A stretch of 64,000 nt of DNA from Ramlibacter pallidus (lineage in GTDB: Bacteria > Pseudomonadota > Gammaproteobacteria > Burkholderiales > Burkholderiaceae_C), in the NCBI RefSeq assembly GCF_015070875.1, contig NZ_JADDIV010000001.1, positions 124,001 to 188,000 of the forward strand, read 5' to 3'. Below the pieces are notes generated by a model. The model worked only from the letters and a program-made list of their open reading frames with translations, had not been told where the DNA came from and searched no databases. Made by a program: the position numbers and the translations under genes. Positions 8,008 to 16,795 of this stretch are shown one piece after another. How positions within the stretch are numbered: position 1 is the stretch's first letter; every line of letters begins with the position of its first letter.

Positions 8008-8036
8008 ATAATAGAACGGCTTGGCGGACGACGCAA
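8008..8036 (-). promoter_or_regulatory. Probable sigma70 promoter of the paa operon
   Basis: On the minus strand, TTGCGT (8036-8031) and TATTAT (8013-8008) are separated by exactly 17 bp and lie about 60 bp upstream of the paaA ATG. The match (4/6 and 5/6) is good for a GC-rich genome, and the AT-rich -10 stands out from its surroundings. Confidence 0.65.
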
Positions 8037-8061
8037 GCCGGCCGAAGCCAGCAGGTTTGGC

Positions 8062-8565
8062 TCAGCCGCGACGCCGACGTGGCGCTGCGATGCGCGAGCC
8101 GTCGTCCAGCGGCAGCCGCGTCTCCGCCTTGACCTCTTTCAGCACGACACTGGACCGCAAATGCGTCACGCCGGGCAGCTTGAAGGCGATGTCGTGCAGG
8201 AAGGACTCGTAGCTCTTGATGTCCGGCACCAGCACCTTGATCACGTAGTCGGCCTGGCCCGTGGTCGCATAGCAGCTGACGATCTGCGGGGCGTCCGCCA
8301 CCGCCCGCTCGAACCGGCGCACGTCGTCCTCGTTGTGGCGCGTGAGGTTCACCTCGGCCAGCACGGCCAGGCTCAGTCCCACCTTCTCGCGGTCCACCAG
8401 CGCGGTGTAGCCGCGGATGATGCCGCTCGCCTCCATCTCCTTCACGCGCTTCCAGCACGGCGTGGAGGAAAGGCCGACCGCCGTGGCGAGCTGCTGCACC
8501 GTCTGGCGGGAGTCGCGCTGCAGTTCGGCGAGCAGAAGCACGTCGTGGCGGTCGAGCTGGTTCAT
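8062..8565 (-). CDS. Lrp/AsnC family transcriptional regulator
   Basis: The product has 167 residues. The N-terminal helix-turn-helix (residues about 5-55) includes LDRHDVLLLAELQRDSRQTV and LATAVGLSSTPCWKRVKEME. The C-terminal RAM/AsnC effector domain includes VSCYATTGQADYVIKVLVPD. The gene is divergent from the arylpyruvate:ferredoxin oxidoreductase gene, with 115 bp between starts. That spacer holds a perfect AGAATG-T-CATTCT palindrome. Lrp-type proteins often control a divergent amino acid catabolic gene, so an aromatic amino acid or arylpyruvate is the likely effector; this is inference. Confidence 0.9.
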   Translation of the reverse strand: MNQLDRHDVLLLAELQRDSRQTVQQLATAVGLSSTPCWKRVKEMEASGIIRGYTALVDREKVGLSLAVLAEVNLTRHNEDDVRRFERAVADAPQIVSCYATTGQADYVIKVLVPDIKSYESFLHDIAFKLPGVTHLRSSVVLKEVKAETRLPLDDGSRIAAPRRRRG

Positions 8566-8586
8566 TCCTGGAATTCGTCTTTTCGA

Positions 8587-8599
8587 AGAATGTCATTCT
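8587..8599. promoter_or_regulatory. Palindrome, candidate Lrp/AsnC site
   Basis: AGAATG-T-CATTCT is a perfect dyad with 6-bp arms, 22 bp upstream of the lrp-like start and about 80 bp upstream of the oxidoreductase start. It sits inside a broader CTGGA...TCCAG frame (8569-8603). Position between divergent genes suggests an operator. Confidence 0.45.
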
Positions 8600-8680
8600 C
8601 CAGGAGTTCGGCCGCAGGAGGAAATGGGAAGCACTTTCTCCGCCGCGGCACCTAAGCTTGCCTCCAGGAGACAAGCACGC

Positions 8681-11600
8681 ATGGACGACACGACCACGCG
8701 CGACGAACCCATCGTCCGCCCCGAGTACAAGCTCGCCGACAGCCTGTGGGCGCGCAGCGGCGCCGTGTTCCTGACCGGGACGCAGGCTCTCATCCGTCTG
8801 ATGCTGATGCAGCGGCAGCGCGACGCGGCCGCGGGGCTCGACACGCGCGGCTTCATCAGCGGCTACCGCGGCTCGCCGCTCGGCATGGTCGACCAGGCCG
8901 TGTGGAAGGCCGGCCAGAAATTCGAGGAGGCGGGGCTGCGCTTCCTGCCCGCGATCAACGAGGAACTCGGCGCCACGGCGGTGCTGGGCACGCAGCGGGT
9001 GGAGGCCGACCCGGAACGCACCTGCGAGGGCGTGTTTGCGCTCTGGTACGGCAAGGGGCCCGGCGTCGACCGTGCGGGCGACGCGCTCAAGCATGGCAAC
9101 GCCTACGGCGCCTCGCCGCACGGCGGCGTGCTGATGGTGGCCGGCGACGACCACGGCTGCGTGTCCTCCTCGATGCCGCACCAGAGCGACCAGGCCTTCC
9201 AGTCGTGGCACGCCCCGGTGGTGGCGCCGGCGAACGTCGCGGAGTATTTGGAATTCGGCCTGTACGGCTGGGCCCTGTCGCGCTTCTCGGGCAACTGGGT
9301 CGGCTTCACCGCGCTGTCCGAAGTGGTGGAAAGCGGCGCCACCGTGGACCTGGACCTGGTGAACGCGCGCGTCGCCGCCTGGCAGGACGCGGACACCGTG
9401 CGCAGCATCACCGGCTACACGCCGCCGCCCGGCGGCCTGCATTACCGCTGGCCGGACCTGCCTTCGCTGACCATCGAACAGCGCCTCCACGCCAAGCTCG
9501 ATGCCGTGCGCGCCTTCGCGCGCGTGAACAGCATCGACCGGCACATCGTGGCCAGCGACCGTGCCACCGTCGGCATCGTCACCGCCGGCAAGGCGCACTA
9601 CGACCTGATGGAAGTGCTGCGCCGGCTGGACATCTCCATCGACACGCTGGCGGCGCACGGCGTGCGCATCTACAAGCTGGGCCTGACCTATCCCATCGAG
9701 CCCACGCGCATGCGCGAGTTCGTGCGCGGGCTGAAGGAAGTCCTGGTGATCGAGGAGAAAGGGCCGGTCGTGGAGGAGCAGCTGCGCTCCATGTTCTACA
9801 ACGCGCCGGAGCGCCCGGTGATCGTGGGCAAGCGCGACGCGCAGGAGCGCCCGCTGGTGTCGGCGCTGGGCGAACTGCGCCCTTCCCGACTGATCGAGAC
9901 GGTCGCGACCTGGCTGGTCGCGCACTTCCCCGACCTCGATCGCCGGCATCTCGTGCGCGACTTCACGCTGCCCGAACTGCTGTCGAACGCCAGCGATGCG
10001 GTCAAGCGCCTGCCCTACTTCTGCGCCGGCTGTCCGCACAACACCTCGACCAAGGTGCCGGAAGGCTCGCACGCGCAGGCCGGCATCGGCTGCCACTTCA
10101 TGGCCAGCTGGATGGACCGCGACACCGAAGGGCTGATCCAGATGGGCGGCGAAGGCGTGGACTGGGTGTCCCACGCCATGTTCACCAAGGTGCCGCACGT
10201 CTTCCAGAACCTGGGCGACGGCACCTACTATCACTCCGGCTACCTGGCGATCCGGCAGGCCGTGGCGGCGAAGGCCACCCTCACCTACAAGATCCTCTTC
10301 AACGACGCGGTGGCGATGACGGGCGGGCAGCCGGTCGACGGCGTCATCACCGTCGATGGCATTGCGCGCCAGGTGGAAGCCGAGGGCGTGAAGCAGGTGG
10401 TGGTGCTGTCCGATGCCATCGGCAAGTACGACGCCATCAAGCACCGCTTCCCCGCGGGCACCGAATTCCACGACCGCGCCGAACTCGACACGGTGCAGCG
10501 GCGCCTGCGCGAGATGCCCGGCGTGACGGTGCTGATCTACGAACAGACCTGCGCCGCCGAGAAGCGCCGCCGCCGCAAGAAGGGCGAGCTGGTCGACCCG
10601 GCCCGGCGCCTGTACATCAACGACCGCGTGTGCGAAGGCTGCGGCGACTGCACGGTGCAGAGCAACTGCGTGGCCGTGCAGCCGCTGGAGACGCCGCTCG
10701 GGCGCAAGCGCAGGATCGACCAGAGCAGCTGCAACAAGGACTACTCCTGCGCCAAGGGCTTCTGCCCCAGTTTCGTCGGCGTGCTCGGCGGCAAGCTGCG
10801 CAAGCGCGCCGGCGCGCTGGGCGGCGGTTCCGCCGACTTCCTGCGGCACGTCGAGGCGCTGCCGCGGCCGGCGCCGCACGTGTGGAACGCGCCCTACGAC
10901 CTGCTGGTCACCGGCGTCGGCGGCACCGGCGTGGTGACCGTGGGCGCCATGGTGGCGATGGCGGCACACCTGGAAGGCAAGAGCGCCAGCGTGCTGGACT
11001 TCATGGGCTTCGCGCAGAAGGGCGGCTCCGTGCTCAGCTTCGTGCGCTTCGCCGATGTCCCGTCGCGGCTGAACCAGGTGCGGATCGACACGCAGCAGGC
11101 CGACGCGTTGCTGGCCTGCGACCTGGTGGTGGGCGCCTCGCCCGACGCACTGGCGACCGTGCGGCACGGTCGCACCCGCATCCTGGCGAACACGCACGAG
11201 GTGCCGGTGGCCGAGAGCCTGCGCAATCCCGATGCTTCGCTGCGCGTCCCGGAGCTGCTGGAGAAGCTGCGCTTCGCCGCCGGCGCGGACCGCGTGGAGA
11301 CCCTCGACGCGCAGGCGCTGGCCGAAGCCTTCCTGGGCGATGCGATCTACTCCAACATCGTCGCACTCGGCTCGGCCTGGCAGCGAGGCCTGGTGCCGGT
11401 CAGCCTCGAGGCGCTGCAGCGGGCGATCGAACTGAACGGCGTGGCGGTGGAGAACAACAGGCTGGCGTTCTCGCTCGGCCGGCTCGCGGCCGCGGACCCG
11501 CAAGCCATCGTGCAGCTGCTGCGCGGCGAAGCGCCCGCACCCGTCGAGGAGGACGCGCTGGACGCGATCCTGGCTCGCGGCATCGCCCACCTGACCGCAT

Positions 11601-12259
11601 ACCAGGACGCGGCCTATGCGCAGCGCTACGCGGACTTCGTCGCGCGCGTGCGGCAACGCGAAGAGGCGGTCCAGCCCGGAACGGCGCTGCCTTTCACGCG
11701 CGCCGTCGCGCAAGGCCTGTTGAAGCTGATGGCGTACAAGGACGAATACGAGGTGGCGCGCTTGTACACCGACGGTGCATTCCAGCGCACGCTGCAGCAG
11801 CAGTTCGAAGGCGACCTGCAGCTGGAGTTCTACATGGCACCGCCGGTGATCAGCCGCGCGCGCGCGGGACAGGCGCCGCGCAAGGTGCGCCTCGGCGGCT
11901 GGATGCTGCCGGTCCTGAAGCTGCTGGCGCAGGGCCGCCGGCTGCGCGGCACCGCGCTGGACCTGTTCGGACGCACGGCCGAACGCCGGATGGAACGCGA
12001 GCTGGTGGAGGCGTACATGGCGCGCATCGCGACGCTGCTGCCGGCGCTGGATGCGCAGCGGCTGAAGATCGCGACCGAGATCGCGGTGCTGCCGCTATCG
12101 ATGCGCGGCTTCGGCCACGTGAAGCTGGCCAACGTGGCGCTGGCGCGCGCACGCGAGGCCGCGCTGCTGCACCGGTTCGATCCGGAGACCTATCCCCGGC
12201 CGGCGGCAACCCGCACGGCCGGCCAGATCCGCGGCATCCGGGTGACCGCCGTCGCCTGA
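8681..12259 (+). CDS. Fused indolepyruvate/arylpyruvate ferredoxin oxidoreductase
   Basis: The product has 1192 residues and joins alpha (thiamine-diphosphate) and beta/gamma parts in one chain. The N-terminal part has GFISGYRGSPLGMVDQAVW and the thiamine-diphosphate region near PYFCAGCPHNTSTKVPEGS and GGEGVDWV. A ferredoxin-like insert has CEGCGDC starting at Cys651 and a second cysteine set, SCNKDYSCAKGFCPSF. The C-terminal gamma-like domain starts near YDLLVTGVGGTGVVTVG. It converts aryl pyruvates to aryl-acetyl-CoA. ATG 8681 follows AGGAG at 8666-8670. Its position next to paaABCDE suggests it feeds phenylacetyl-CoA from phenylpyruvate into that pathway. The exact substrate is unproven. 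Confidence 0.88.
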   Translation: MDDTTTRDEPIVRPEYKLADSLWARSGAVFLTGTQALIRLMLMQRQRDAAAGLDTRGFISGYRGSPLGMVDQAVWKAGQKFEEAGLRFLPAINEELGATAVLGTQRVEADPERTCEGVFALWYGKGPGVDRAGDALKHGNAYGASPHGGVLMVAGDDHGCVSSSMPHQSDQAFQSWHAPVVAPANVAEYLEFGLYGWALSRFSGNWVGFTALSEVVESGATVDLDLVNARVAAWQDADTVRSITGYTPPPGGLHYRWPDLPSLTIEQRLHAKLDAVRAFARVNSIDRHIVASDRATVGIVTAGKAHYDLMEVLRRLDISIDTLAAHGVRIYKLGLTYPIEPTRMREFVRGLKEVLVIEEKGPVVEEQLRSMFYNAPERPVIVGKRDAQERPLVSALGELRPSRLIETVATWLVAHFPDLDRRHLVRDFTLPELLSNASDAVKRLPYFCAGCPHNTSTKVPEGSHAQAGIGCHFMASWMDRDTEGLIQMGGEGVDWVSHAMFTKVPHVFQNLGDGTYYHSGYLAIRQAVAAKATLTYKILFNDAVAMTGGQPVDGVITVDGIARQVEAEGVKQVVVLSDAIGKYDAIKHRFPAGTEFHDRAELDTVQRRLREMPGVTVLIYEQTCAAEKRRRRKKGELVDPARRLYINDRVCEGCGDCTVQSNCVAVQPLETPLGRKRRIDQSSCNKDYSCAKGFCPSFVGVLGGKLRKRAGALGGGSADFLRHVEALPRPAPHVWNAPYDLLVTGVGGTGVVTVGAMVAMAAHLEGKSASVLDFMGFAQKGGSVLSFVRFADVPSRLNQVRIDTQQADALLACDLVVGASPDALATVRHGRTRILANTHEVPVAESLRNPDASLRVPELLEKLRFAAGADRVETLDAQALAEAFLGDAIYSNIVALGSAWQRGLVPVSLEALQRAIELNGVAVENNRLAFSLGRLAAADPQAIVQLLRGEAPAPVEEDALDAILARGIAHLTAYQDAAYAQRYADFVARVRQREEAVQPGTALPFTRAVAQGLLKLMAYKDEYEVARLYTDGAFQRTLQQQFEGDLQLEFYMAPPVISRARAGQAPRKVRLGGWMLPVLKLLAQGRRLRGTALDLFGRTAERRMERELVEAYMARIATLLPALDAQRLKIATEIAVLPLSMRGFGHVKLANVALARAREAALLHRFDPETYPRPAATRTAGQIRGIRVTAVA

Positions 12260-12262
12260 GCG

Positions 12263-14017
12263 TCAGGCCTTCGGGATGCGGCCGCGCACCTCGGGCGCCG
12301 CCAGGAAGTCGAAGTCGACGCCGCGGTCGGCCTGCGTCACCGTGGTGAGGAACAGCTTGCGGTAGCCGCGCTCCGCCGTGGGTGGCGTGACGGGCTGCTC
12401 CTGCGCGCGCCGGGCCAGCTCGGCATCGGACACCAACAGGTTCAACTCCCGCCGTTCCACGGAGAGGCGGATGCGGTCACCGTTGCGCACGTGCGCCAGC
12501 GGCCCGCCGATCGCCGATTCGGGCGTGACGTGCAGCACGATGGTGCCGAAGGCCGTGCCGCTCATCCGCCCGTCCGAGATGCGCACCATGTCCTTCACGC
12601 CCTGGCGCGCCAGCTTGCGCGGCAGCGGGATGTAGCCGGCTTCCGGCATGCCGGGCGCGCCCTTGGGCCCGATGTTCTTCAGCACCAGGATGTCGTCGGC
12701 GCTGACGTCGAGGTCGTCGCGGTCGATGCGGTCGGCCAGGTCCTGCAGGCCCTCGAACACCACCGCCCGGCCCTCGTGCTCCATCAGCTTCGGGTCGGCC
12801 GCGGACTGCTTGATGATCGCGCCGCCGGGCGCGAGGTTGCCTTCGAGCACGGCGATGCCGCCCTGCGGATAGATCGGGTTGTCGCGCGGACGGATGACGT
12901 CCTGCGGGAACGGCGGCGCGGCCCGCTCCAGCTCCTCGCCCAGCGTGCGGCCGGTGACCGTGAGGGCGTCGAGGTGCAGCAGCGGTTTCAGTTCGCGCAG
13001 CAGCGTGGCCATGCCGCCCGCCGCGTCGAAGTGCTCCATGTAGTGCTGGCCGGACGGCTTCAGGTCCACCAGCACCGGCGTCTCGCGGCCCATGCGGTCC
13101 AGCGCCTTCAGGTCCACCTCGAGCCCCATGCGCCCCGCGATCGCGGTCAGGTGCACGATCGCGTTGGTGGAGCCGCCGATGGCGAGCAGCACGCGCATCG
13201 CGTTCTCGAAGGCCTTCTCCGTGAGGATGCGGTCGATGGTGAGGCGGCTCTTCGCCATCTGCACGGCCACGGCGCCGGTTTCCTCCGCGACCCGCATGCG
13301 CGCCGACGTCACCGCCGGCGGCGACGCGCCGCCCGGCACCGTCATGCCCAGCGCCTCGGCGATGCAGGCCATCGTGCTGGCAGTGCCCATAACCGAACAG
13401 GTGCCGACGCTCGCCACCAGCTGGTTGTTGACGTCGGCGATCTCCTGCGCGTCGATCGCGTCGGCCCGGAACTGCGCCCAGAAGCGCCGGCAGTCGGTGC
13501 AGGCGCCCACCACCTGGCCGCGGTGCGAGCCGGTCAGCATCGAACCGGTGATCAGCTGGATCGCCGGGATCCCGGCGGAAGCCGCGCCCATCAGCTGCGC
13601 CGGCACCGTCTTGTCGCAACCGCCGATCAGCACCACCGCGTCCATCGGCTGCGCGCGCAGCATCTCCTCGGTGTCCATGGACATGAGGTTGCGCAGGTAC
13701 ATGCTGGTGGGCTGCGCGAAGCTCTCGCCGATGGAGATCGTGGGGAACTTCACCGGCAGGCCGCCCGCCAGCATCACGCCGCGCTGCACCGCCTCGATGA
13801 GCTGCGGCATGTTGCCGTGGCAGGGGTTGTAGCCGCTGGCGGTGTCGGCGATGCCGATCACCGGCCGGTCCAGCGCATGGTCGGTGAGGCCGGAACCCTT
13901 GATGAAGGCCTTGCGCAGGAAGAGCGAGAAGCCGGCGTCGCCGTAGTTGACCAGGCCCCGGCGCATGCCGGTCGCCTGTTCGTCGGCGCCGGTCGCCCTG
14001 GGATCGGAGGAGGACAT
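12263..14017 (-). CDS. IlvD/Edd family dehydratase (sugar-acid dehydratase type)
   Basis: The product has 584 residues. Conserved cysteines of the family's iron-sulfur site are seen in GYNPCHGNMPQ, LIGGCDKTVPAQLMGA and VGTCSVMGTAST. The C-terminal swivelling domain has VLKNIGPKGAPGMPE and SDGRMSGTAFGTIVLH. The family includes dihydroxy-acid dehydratase, 6-phosphogluconate dehydratase and sugar-acid dehydratases such as L-arabinonate dehydratase. Neighbouring Bug receptor, DapA-type lyase and UxaA-type genes favour a sugar-acid dehydratase over IlvD. ATG 14017 is 20 bp after the receptor gene's stop. Confidence 0.85.
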   Translation of the reverse strand: MSSSDPRATGADEQATGMRRGLVNYGDAGFSLFLRKAFIKGSGLTDHALDRPVIGIADTASGYNPCHGNMPQLIEAVQRGVMLAGGLPVKFPTISIGESFAQPTSMYLRNLMSMDTEEMLRAQPMDAVVLIGGCDKTVPAQLMGAASAGIPAIQLITGSMLTGSHRGQVVGACTDCRRFWAQFRADAIDAQEIADVNNQLVASVGTCSVMGTASTMACIAEALGMTVPGGASPPAVTSARMRVAEETGAVAVQMAKSRLTIDRILTEKAFENAMRVLLAIGGSTNAIVHLTAIAGRMGLEVDLKALDRMGRETPVLVDLKPSGQHYMEHFDAAGGMATLLRELKPLLHLDALTVTGRTLGEELERAAPPFPQDVIRPRDNPIYPQGGIAVLEGNLAPGGAIIKQSAADPKLMEHEGRAVVFEGLQDLADRIDRDDLDVSADDILVLKNIGPKGAPGMPEAGYIPLPRKLARQGVKDMVRISDGRMSGTAFGTIVLHVTPESAIGGPLAHVRNGDRIRLSVERRELNLLVSDAELARRAQEQPVTPPTAERGYRKLFLTTVTQADRGVDFDFLAAPEVRGRIPKA

Positions 14018-14037
14018 GGAGGGCTTTCCTTCGGAAC

Positions 14038-15021
14038 TCACTCGTCGGCCTTCACGCCCGTCTCGTCGATCACCTTCGCCCACTTGGCCATCTCTGCGCG
14101 CAGGCGGGCGGCGGCATCCGCAGGCGTCTGCGGCGCCAGCGTGTAGACGCCCTGCTGCAGGAACTGTTCCTTCGCCGCGGGGTCCTGCATGATCTTCCCG
14201 ATCTCCGCGTTCAGCCTGGCGAGCACGTCGGCCGGCGTGCCCGTCGGCGCCATCACGCCGAAGGTTGACACCACGTCGAAGTCCTTCCAGCCGGACTCGT
14301 TGACGGTCGGCACGTCCGGCAGCATGGAGATGCGCTGCGGCGTGGTCACCGCCAGCGCGCGCAGCTTGCCGGCGCGCACCTGCTGCAGGGCGGCGGGCAC
14401 CGTCTCCGCCGCCATCAGCACCTGGCCGCCGACGAGGTCCGTCATCGCCGGGCCGCTGCCCTTGTACGGCACGTGGATCATGTCGGCGCCGCTCTGCACG
14501 CGGAACATCTCCACCGCCATGCGCTGGGGCGCACCGGCCCCGGACGACGCATAGGTCAGCTTCTTCGGGTTCGCCTTGGCGAAGCTCACCAGCTGCTGGA
14601 AGCTGGTCGCGGGCACCGAGGGATGCACCACGAACACCAGCGGCACGTAGCCGACCACCTGCACCGGGACCAGGTCCTTCTGCAGGTCGTAGGCCAGCTT
14701 GCCGCGCTCCAGCCGCGCCATCGTCGAGTGCGAGGTCATCGCCGCCATCAGCAGCGTGTAGCCGTCGGGCTTCGCCTTGGCCACCAGGTCGGCGCCGATG
14801 TTGCCGCCGGCCCCGCCGCGGTTGTCCACCACCACCTGCTGGCCCAGTGCGGTCGACAGGCGCTGCGCCACGATGCGGCCGATCACGTCGGTGGCGCCTC
14901 CGGGCGGATACGGCACGACGAGCTTGACCGGCTGCTCCGGCCAGGCGGCCAGCGCGGCCGTGGGCAGCAGGGCGGCAGTGACGAGGGCGGCGCACAGGGC
15001 GCGACGGGGGATGACGGGCAC
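14038..15021 (-). CDS. Bug family (TctC) periplasmic solute receptor
   Basis: The product has 327 residues with a signal peptide (residues 1-about 25, ending LPTAALAAWPEQ). Typical Bug motifs follow: WPEQPVKLVVPYPPGGATDV, GQQVVVDNRGGAGGNIGAD, KPDGYTLLMA and HVPYKGSGPAMTDLVGG. The start is GTG 15021, with AGGAG at 15028-15032 six bases upstream; the frame opens further upstream but lacks a signal peptide there. Bug proteins are periplasmic carboxylate binders greatly expanded in Burkholderiales. It lies in an operon with the dehydratase and probably binds the same sugar acid. Confidence 0.9.
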   Translation of the reverse strand: MPVIPRRALCAALVTAALLPTAALAAWPEQPVKLVVPYPPGGATDVIGRIVAQRLSTALGQQVVVDNRGGAGGNIGADLVAKAKPDGYTLLMAAMTSHSTMARLERGKLAYDLQKDLVPVQVVGYVPLVFVVHPSVPATSFQQLVSFAKANPKKLTYASSGAGAPQRMAVEMFRVQSGADMIHVPYKGSGPAMTDLVGGQVLMAAETVPAALQQVRAGKLRALAVTTPQRISMLPDVPTVNESGWKDFDVVSTFGVMAPTGTPADVLARLNAEIGKIMQDPAAKEQFLQQGVYTLAPQTPADAAARLRAEMAKWAKVIDETGVKADE

Positions 15022-15106
15022 GGTTGTCTCCTGGGGTGGCTGCAGGGGTGGGTCGCTGTTAGGCTTGCAGTATCGTCCTGCCGCCCTTTTTTTTCCGGAG
15101 TCTCGC

Positions 15107-16036
15107 ATGACCCAAGCCTCCCGCCTCCAGGGCATCTTCTCGCCGGTGCTGACGCCGTTCAACGCCGACTATTCGCCGGACCCGCAACGCTTCGTCCGGC
15201 ATTGCCGGTGGCTGCTGGACCAGGATGTCGGCCTGGCCATCTTCGGCACCAACTCGGAAGCCAATTCGCTGACCTTGGGGGAGAAACGCAAGCTGCTCGA
15301 CGCGCTGCTCGAAGCGGGACTGCCCGCCGCGCGCATGATGCCCGGCACCGGCGCCTGCGCGCTGCCGGACGCGATCGAGCTGACCCAGCGTGCCGTGCAG
15401 GCCGGCTGCGGCGGCGTGCTGATGCTGCCGCCCTTCTACTACAAGGGCGTCAGCGACGAGGGCCTGTACCGCGGCTTCGCGGCCGTGATCGACGCGGTGG
15501 CCGACGAGCGCCTGCGCATCTACCTGTACCACATCCCCCCGGTGTCCGGCGTGCCGATCACGCTCACGCTGATCGAGCGCCTGCTCAAGGCCTACCCGAA
15601 GACCATCGCCGGCATCAAGGACAGTTCCGGCGACTGGAAGAACACCTCGGCGATGCTGGAGCGCTTCCAGCCGCAGGGCTTCGACGTGTTCGCCGGCAGC
15701 GAGAACTTCCTGCTGGCCAACATGCGCGGCGGTGGCGCAGGCTGCATCACGGCCACGGGCAATGTGAACCCGAGCGCCATCGTGCAGCTGTACAGGACCT
15801 GGCGCCAGGGCGACGCCGAGGAACAGCAGAAGAAGCTGGACGCGCAGCGCGCCGCCTTCGCGCAGTTCCCGATGATCCCGGCCATGAAGGCCGCCATCGC
15901 GCTCAAGACCGGGCGGGCGGACTGGGCGCACGTGCGGCCGCCGCTGGTGGACCTGGACGCGGAGCAGCAGAAGGCCCTCGGCGCCTCGCTGGACAAGGTG
16001 GGGTTCGTGATGCCGAACGCCGGCGCGCTCGCCTGA
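15107..16036 (+). CDS. DapA family aldolase/lyase
   Basis: The product has 309 residues and is a class I aldolase TIM barrel of the dihydrodipicolinate synthase/N-acetylneuraminate lyase family. The Schiff-base lysine is in TIAGIKDSSGDWKNT, the conserved tyrosine in LRIYLYHIPPVSG and the GTNSEANSL segment corresponds to the substrate carboxylate loop. It is divergent from the Bug/dehydratase operon with 85 bp between. A 2-keto-3-deoxy sugar acid aldolase or dehydratase is more likely than DapA proper. ATG 15107 follows a CCGGAG element. Confidence 0.85.
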   Translation: MTQASRLQGIFSPVLTPFNADYSPDPQRFVRHCRWLLDQDVGLAIFGTNSEANSLTLGEKRKLLDALLEAGLPAARMMPGTGACALPDAIELTQRAVQAGCGGVLMLPPFYYKGVSDEGLYRGFAAVIDAVADERLRIYLYHIPPVSGVPITLTLIERLLKAYPKTIAGIKDSSGDWKNTSAMLERFQPQGFDVFAGSENFLLANMRGGGAGCITATGNVNPSAIVQLYRTWRQGDAEEQQKKLDAQRAAFAQFPMIPAMKAAIALKTGRADWAHVRPPLVDLDAEQQKALGASLDKVGFVMPNAGALA

Positions 16037-16045
16037 GCCGCCGCG

Positions 16046-16074
16046 CCATACTTTCCAATCAAGGAAAGTTATGG
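16046..16074. promoter_or_regulatory. Inverted repeat upstream of the GST-ArsR operon
   Basis: CCATACTTTCC-AATCAA-GGAAAGTTATGG has 6 + 5 matching arm bases with one unpaired base. It lies about 40 bp upstream of the GST start and has no T-run, so an operator is more likely than a terminator. The ArsR regulator encoded two genes downstream is the obvious candidate to bind it. Confidence 0.5.
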
Positions 16075-16113
16075 AATACTTCGCCGGTCCAGAAACCTTC
16101 CTCCGGATCCGGC

Positions 16114-16794
16114 ATGGCCCTCACGCTGCACTACCACCCGCTCTCCTCGTTCTGCCACAAGGTCCTGGTGGCGCTGCATGAGCTCGGCGTCCCCTTCGAA
16201 GGACGCTTGCTCGACCTCGGCGACGCGGCCCAGCGGGAGGCCTTCCACCGTCTGTGGCCCACGGGCAAGATGCCGCTGCTCGTCGACGATGGCGAGGTGG
16301 TGCCGGAGAGCAGCATCATCATCGAGCACGTCGCGACGCGCCACGCCTGGTCACAGACCTTGCTGCCCGCCGATCCGCGCGAGCAATTGGAGGTGCGGCT
16401 GTACGACCGGATCTTCGACCAGTACGTGATGCAGCCGATGCAGGCGGCCGTGGCCGACCGGCTGCGGCAGGCCGGGGAGCGCGACCCGCTCGCCGTCGCG
16501 GCCGCCCGGCGCACGCTGGCCATGGCCTACGGCCTCCTCGACCAGCGCATGGAAGGCCGGGAATGGGCCGCGGGTCGGGACTTCTCGATGGCCGACTGCG
16601 CGGCCGCGCCTTCGCTCTTCTTCGCCGCGACGATCGAACCCTTCGCGCCCGGCCAACGGCACCTCGCAGCGTATCTGGCCCGCCTGCTGGAACGGCCCTC
16701 GGTGGCGCGCGTGCTGGACGAGGCGCGGCCCTACTTCAGGTTCTATCCGGTGCGCGAGAACCTGCCCGCCGCCTACCGGCCGGCAGGGGCCTGA
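16114..16794 (+). CDS. Glutathione S-transferase family protein
   Basis: The product has 226 residues. The N-terminal thioredoxin-like domain has HYHPLSSFCHKVLVALHELG (catalytic Ser/Cys region) and the glutathione-binding cis-proline and Ser motif GKMPLLVDDGEVVPESSII. The C-terminal domain is all-helical, with the conserved DFSMADCAAAPSLFFA capping segment. It is the first gene of a three-gene operon with an ArsR regulator one base downstream and an SRPBCC protein. Such GST-ArsR-SRPBCC sets often respond to toxic organic compounds, but the substrate is unknown. Confidence 0.88.
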   Translation: MALTLHYHPLSSFCHKVLVALHELGVPFEGRLLDLGDAAQREAFHRLWPTGKMPLLVDDGEVVPESSIIIEHVATRHAWSQTLLPADPREQLEVRLYDRIFDQYVMQPMQAAVADRLRQAGERDPLAVAAARRTLAMAYGLLDQRMEGREWAAGRDFSMADCAAAPSLFFAATIEPFAPGQRHLAAYLARLLERPSVARVLDEARPYFRFYPVRENLPAAYRPAGA

Positions 16795-16795
16795 C

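Noticed and set aside
7151..11713. Very long minus-strand open frame (over 1500 codons) opposite the fused oxidoreductase
   Set aside because: It spans several real genes and is a by-product of high-GC codon bias; its translation is Arg/His/Ala-rich with no domain, while the plus strand encodes a clear enzyme.
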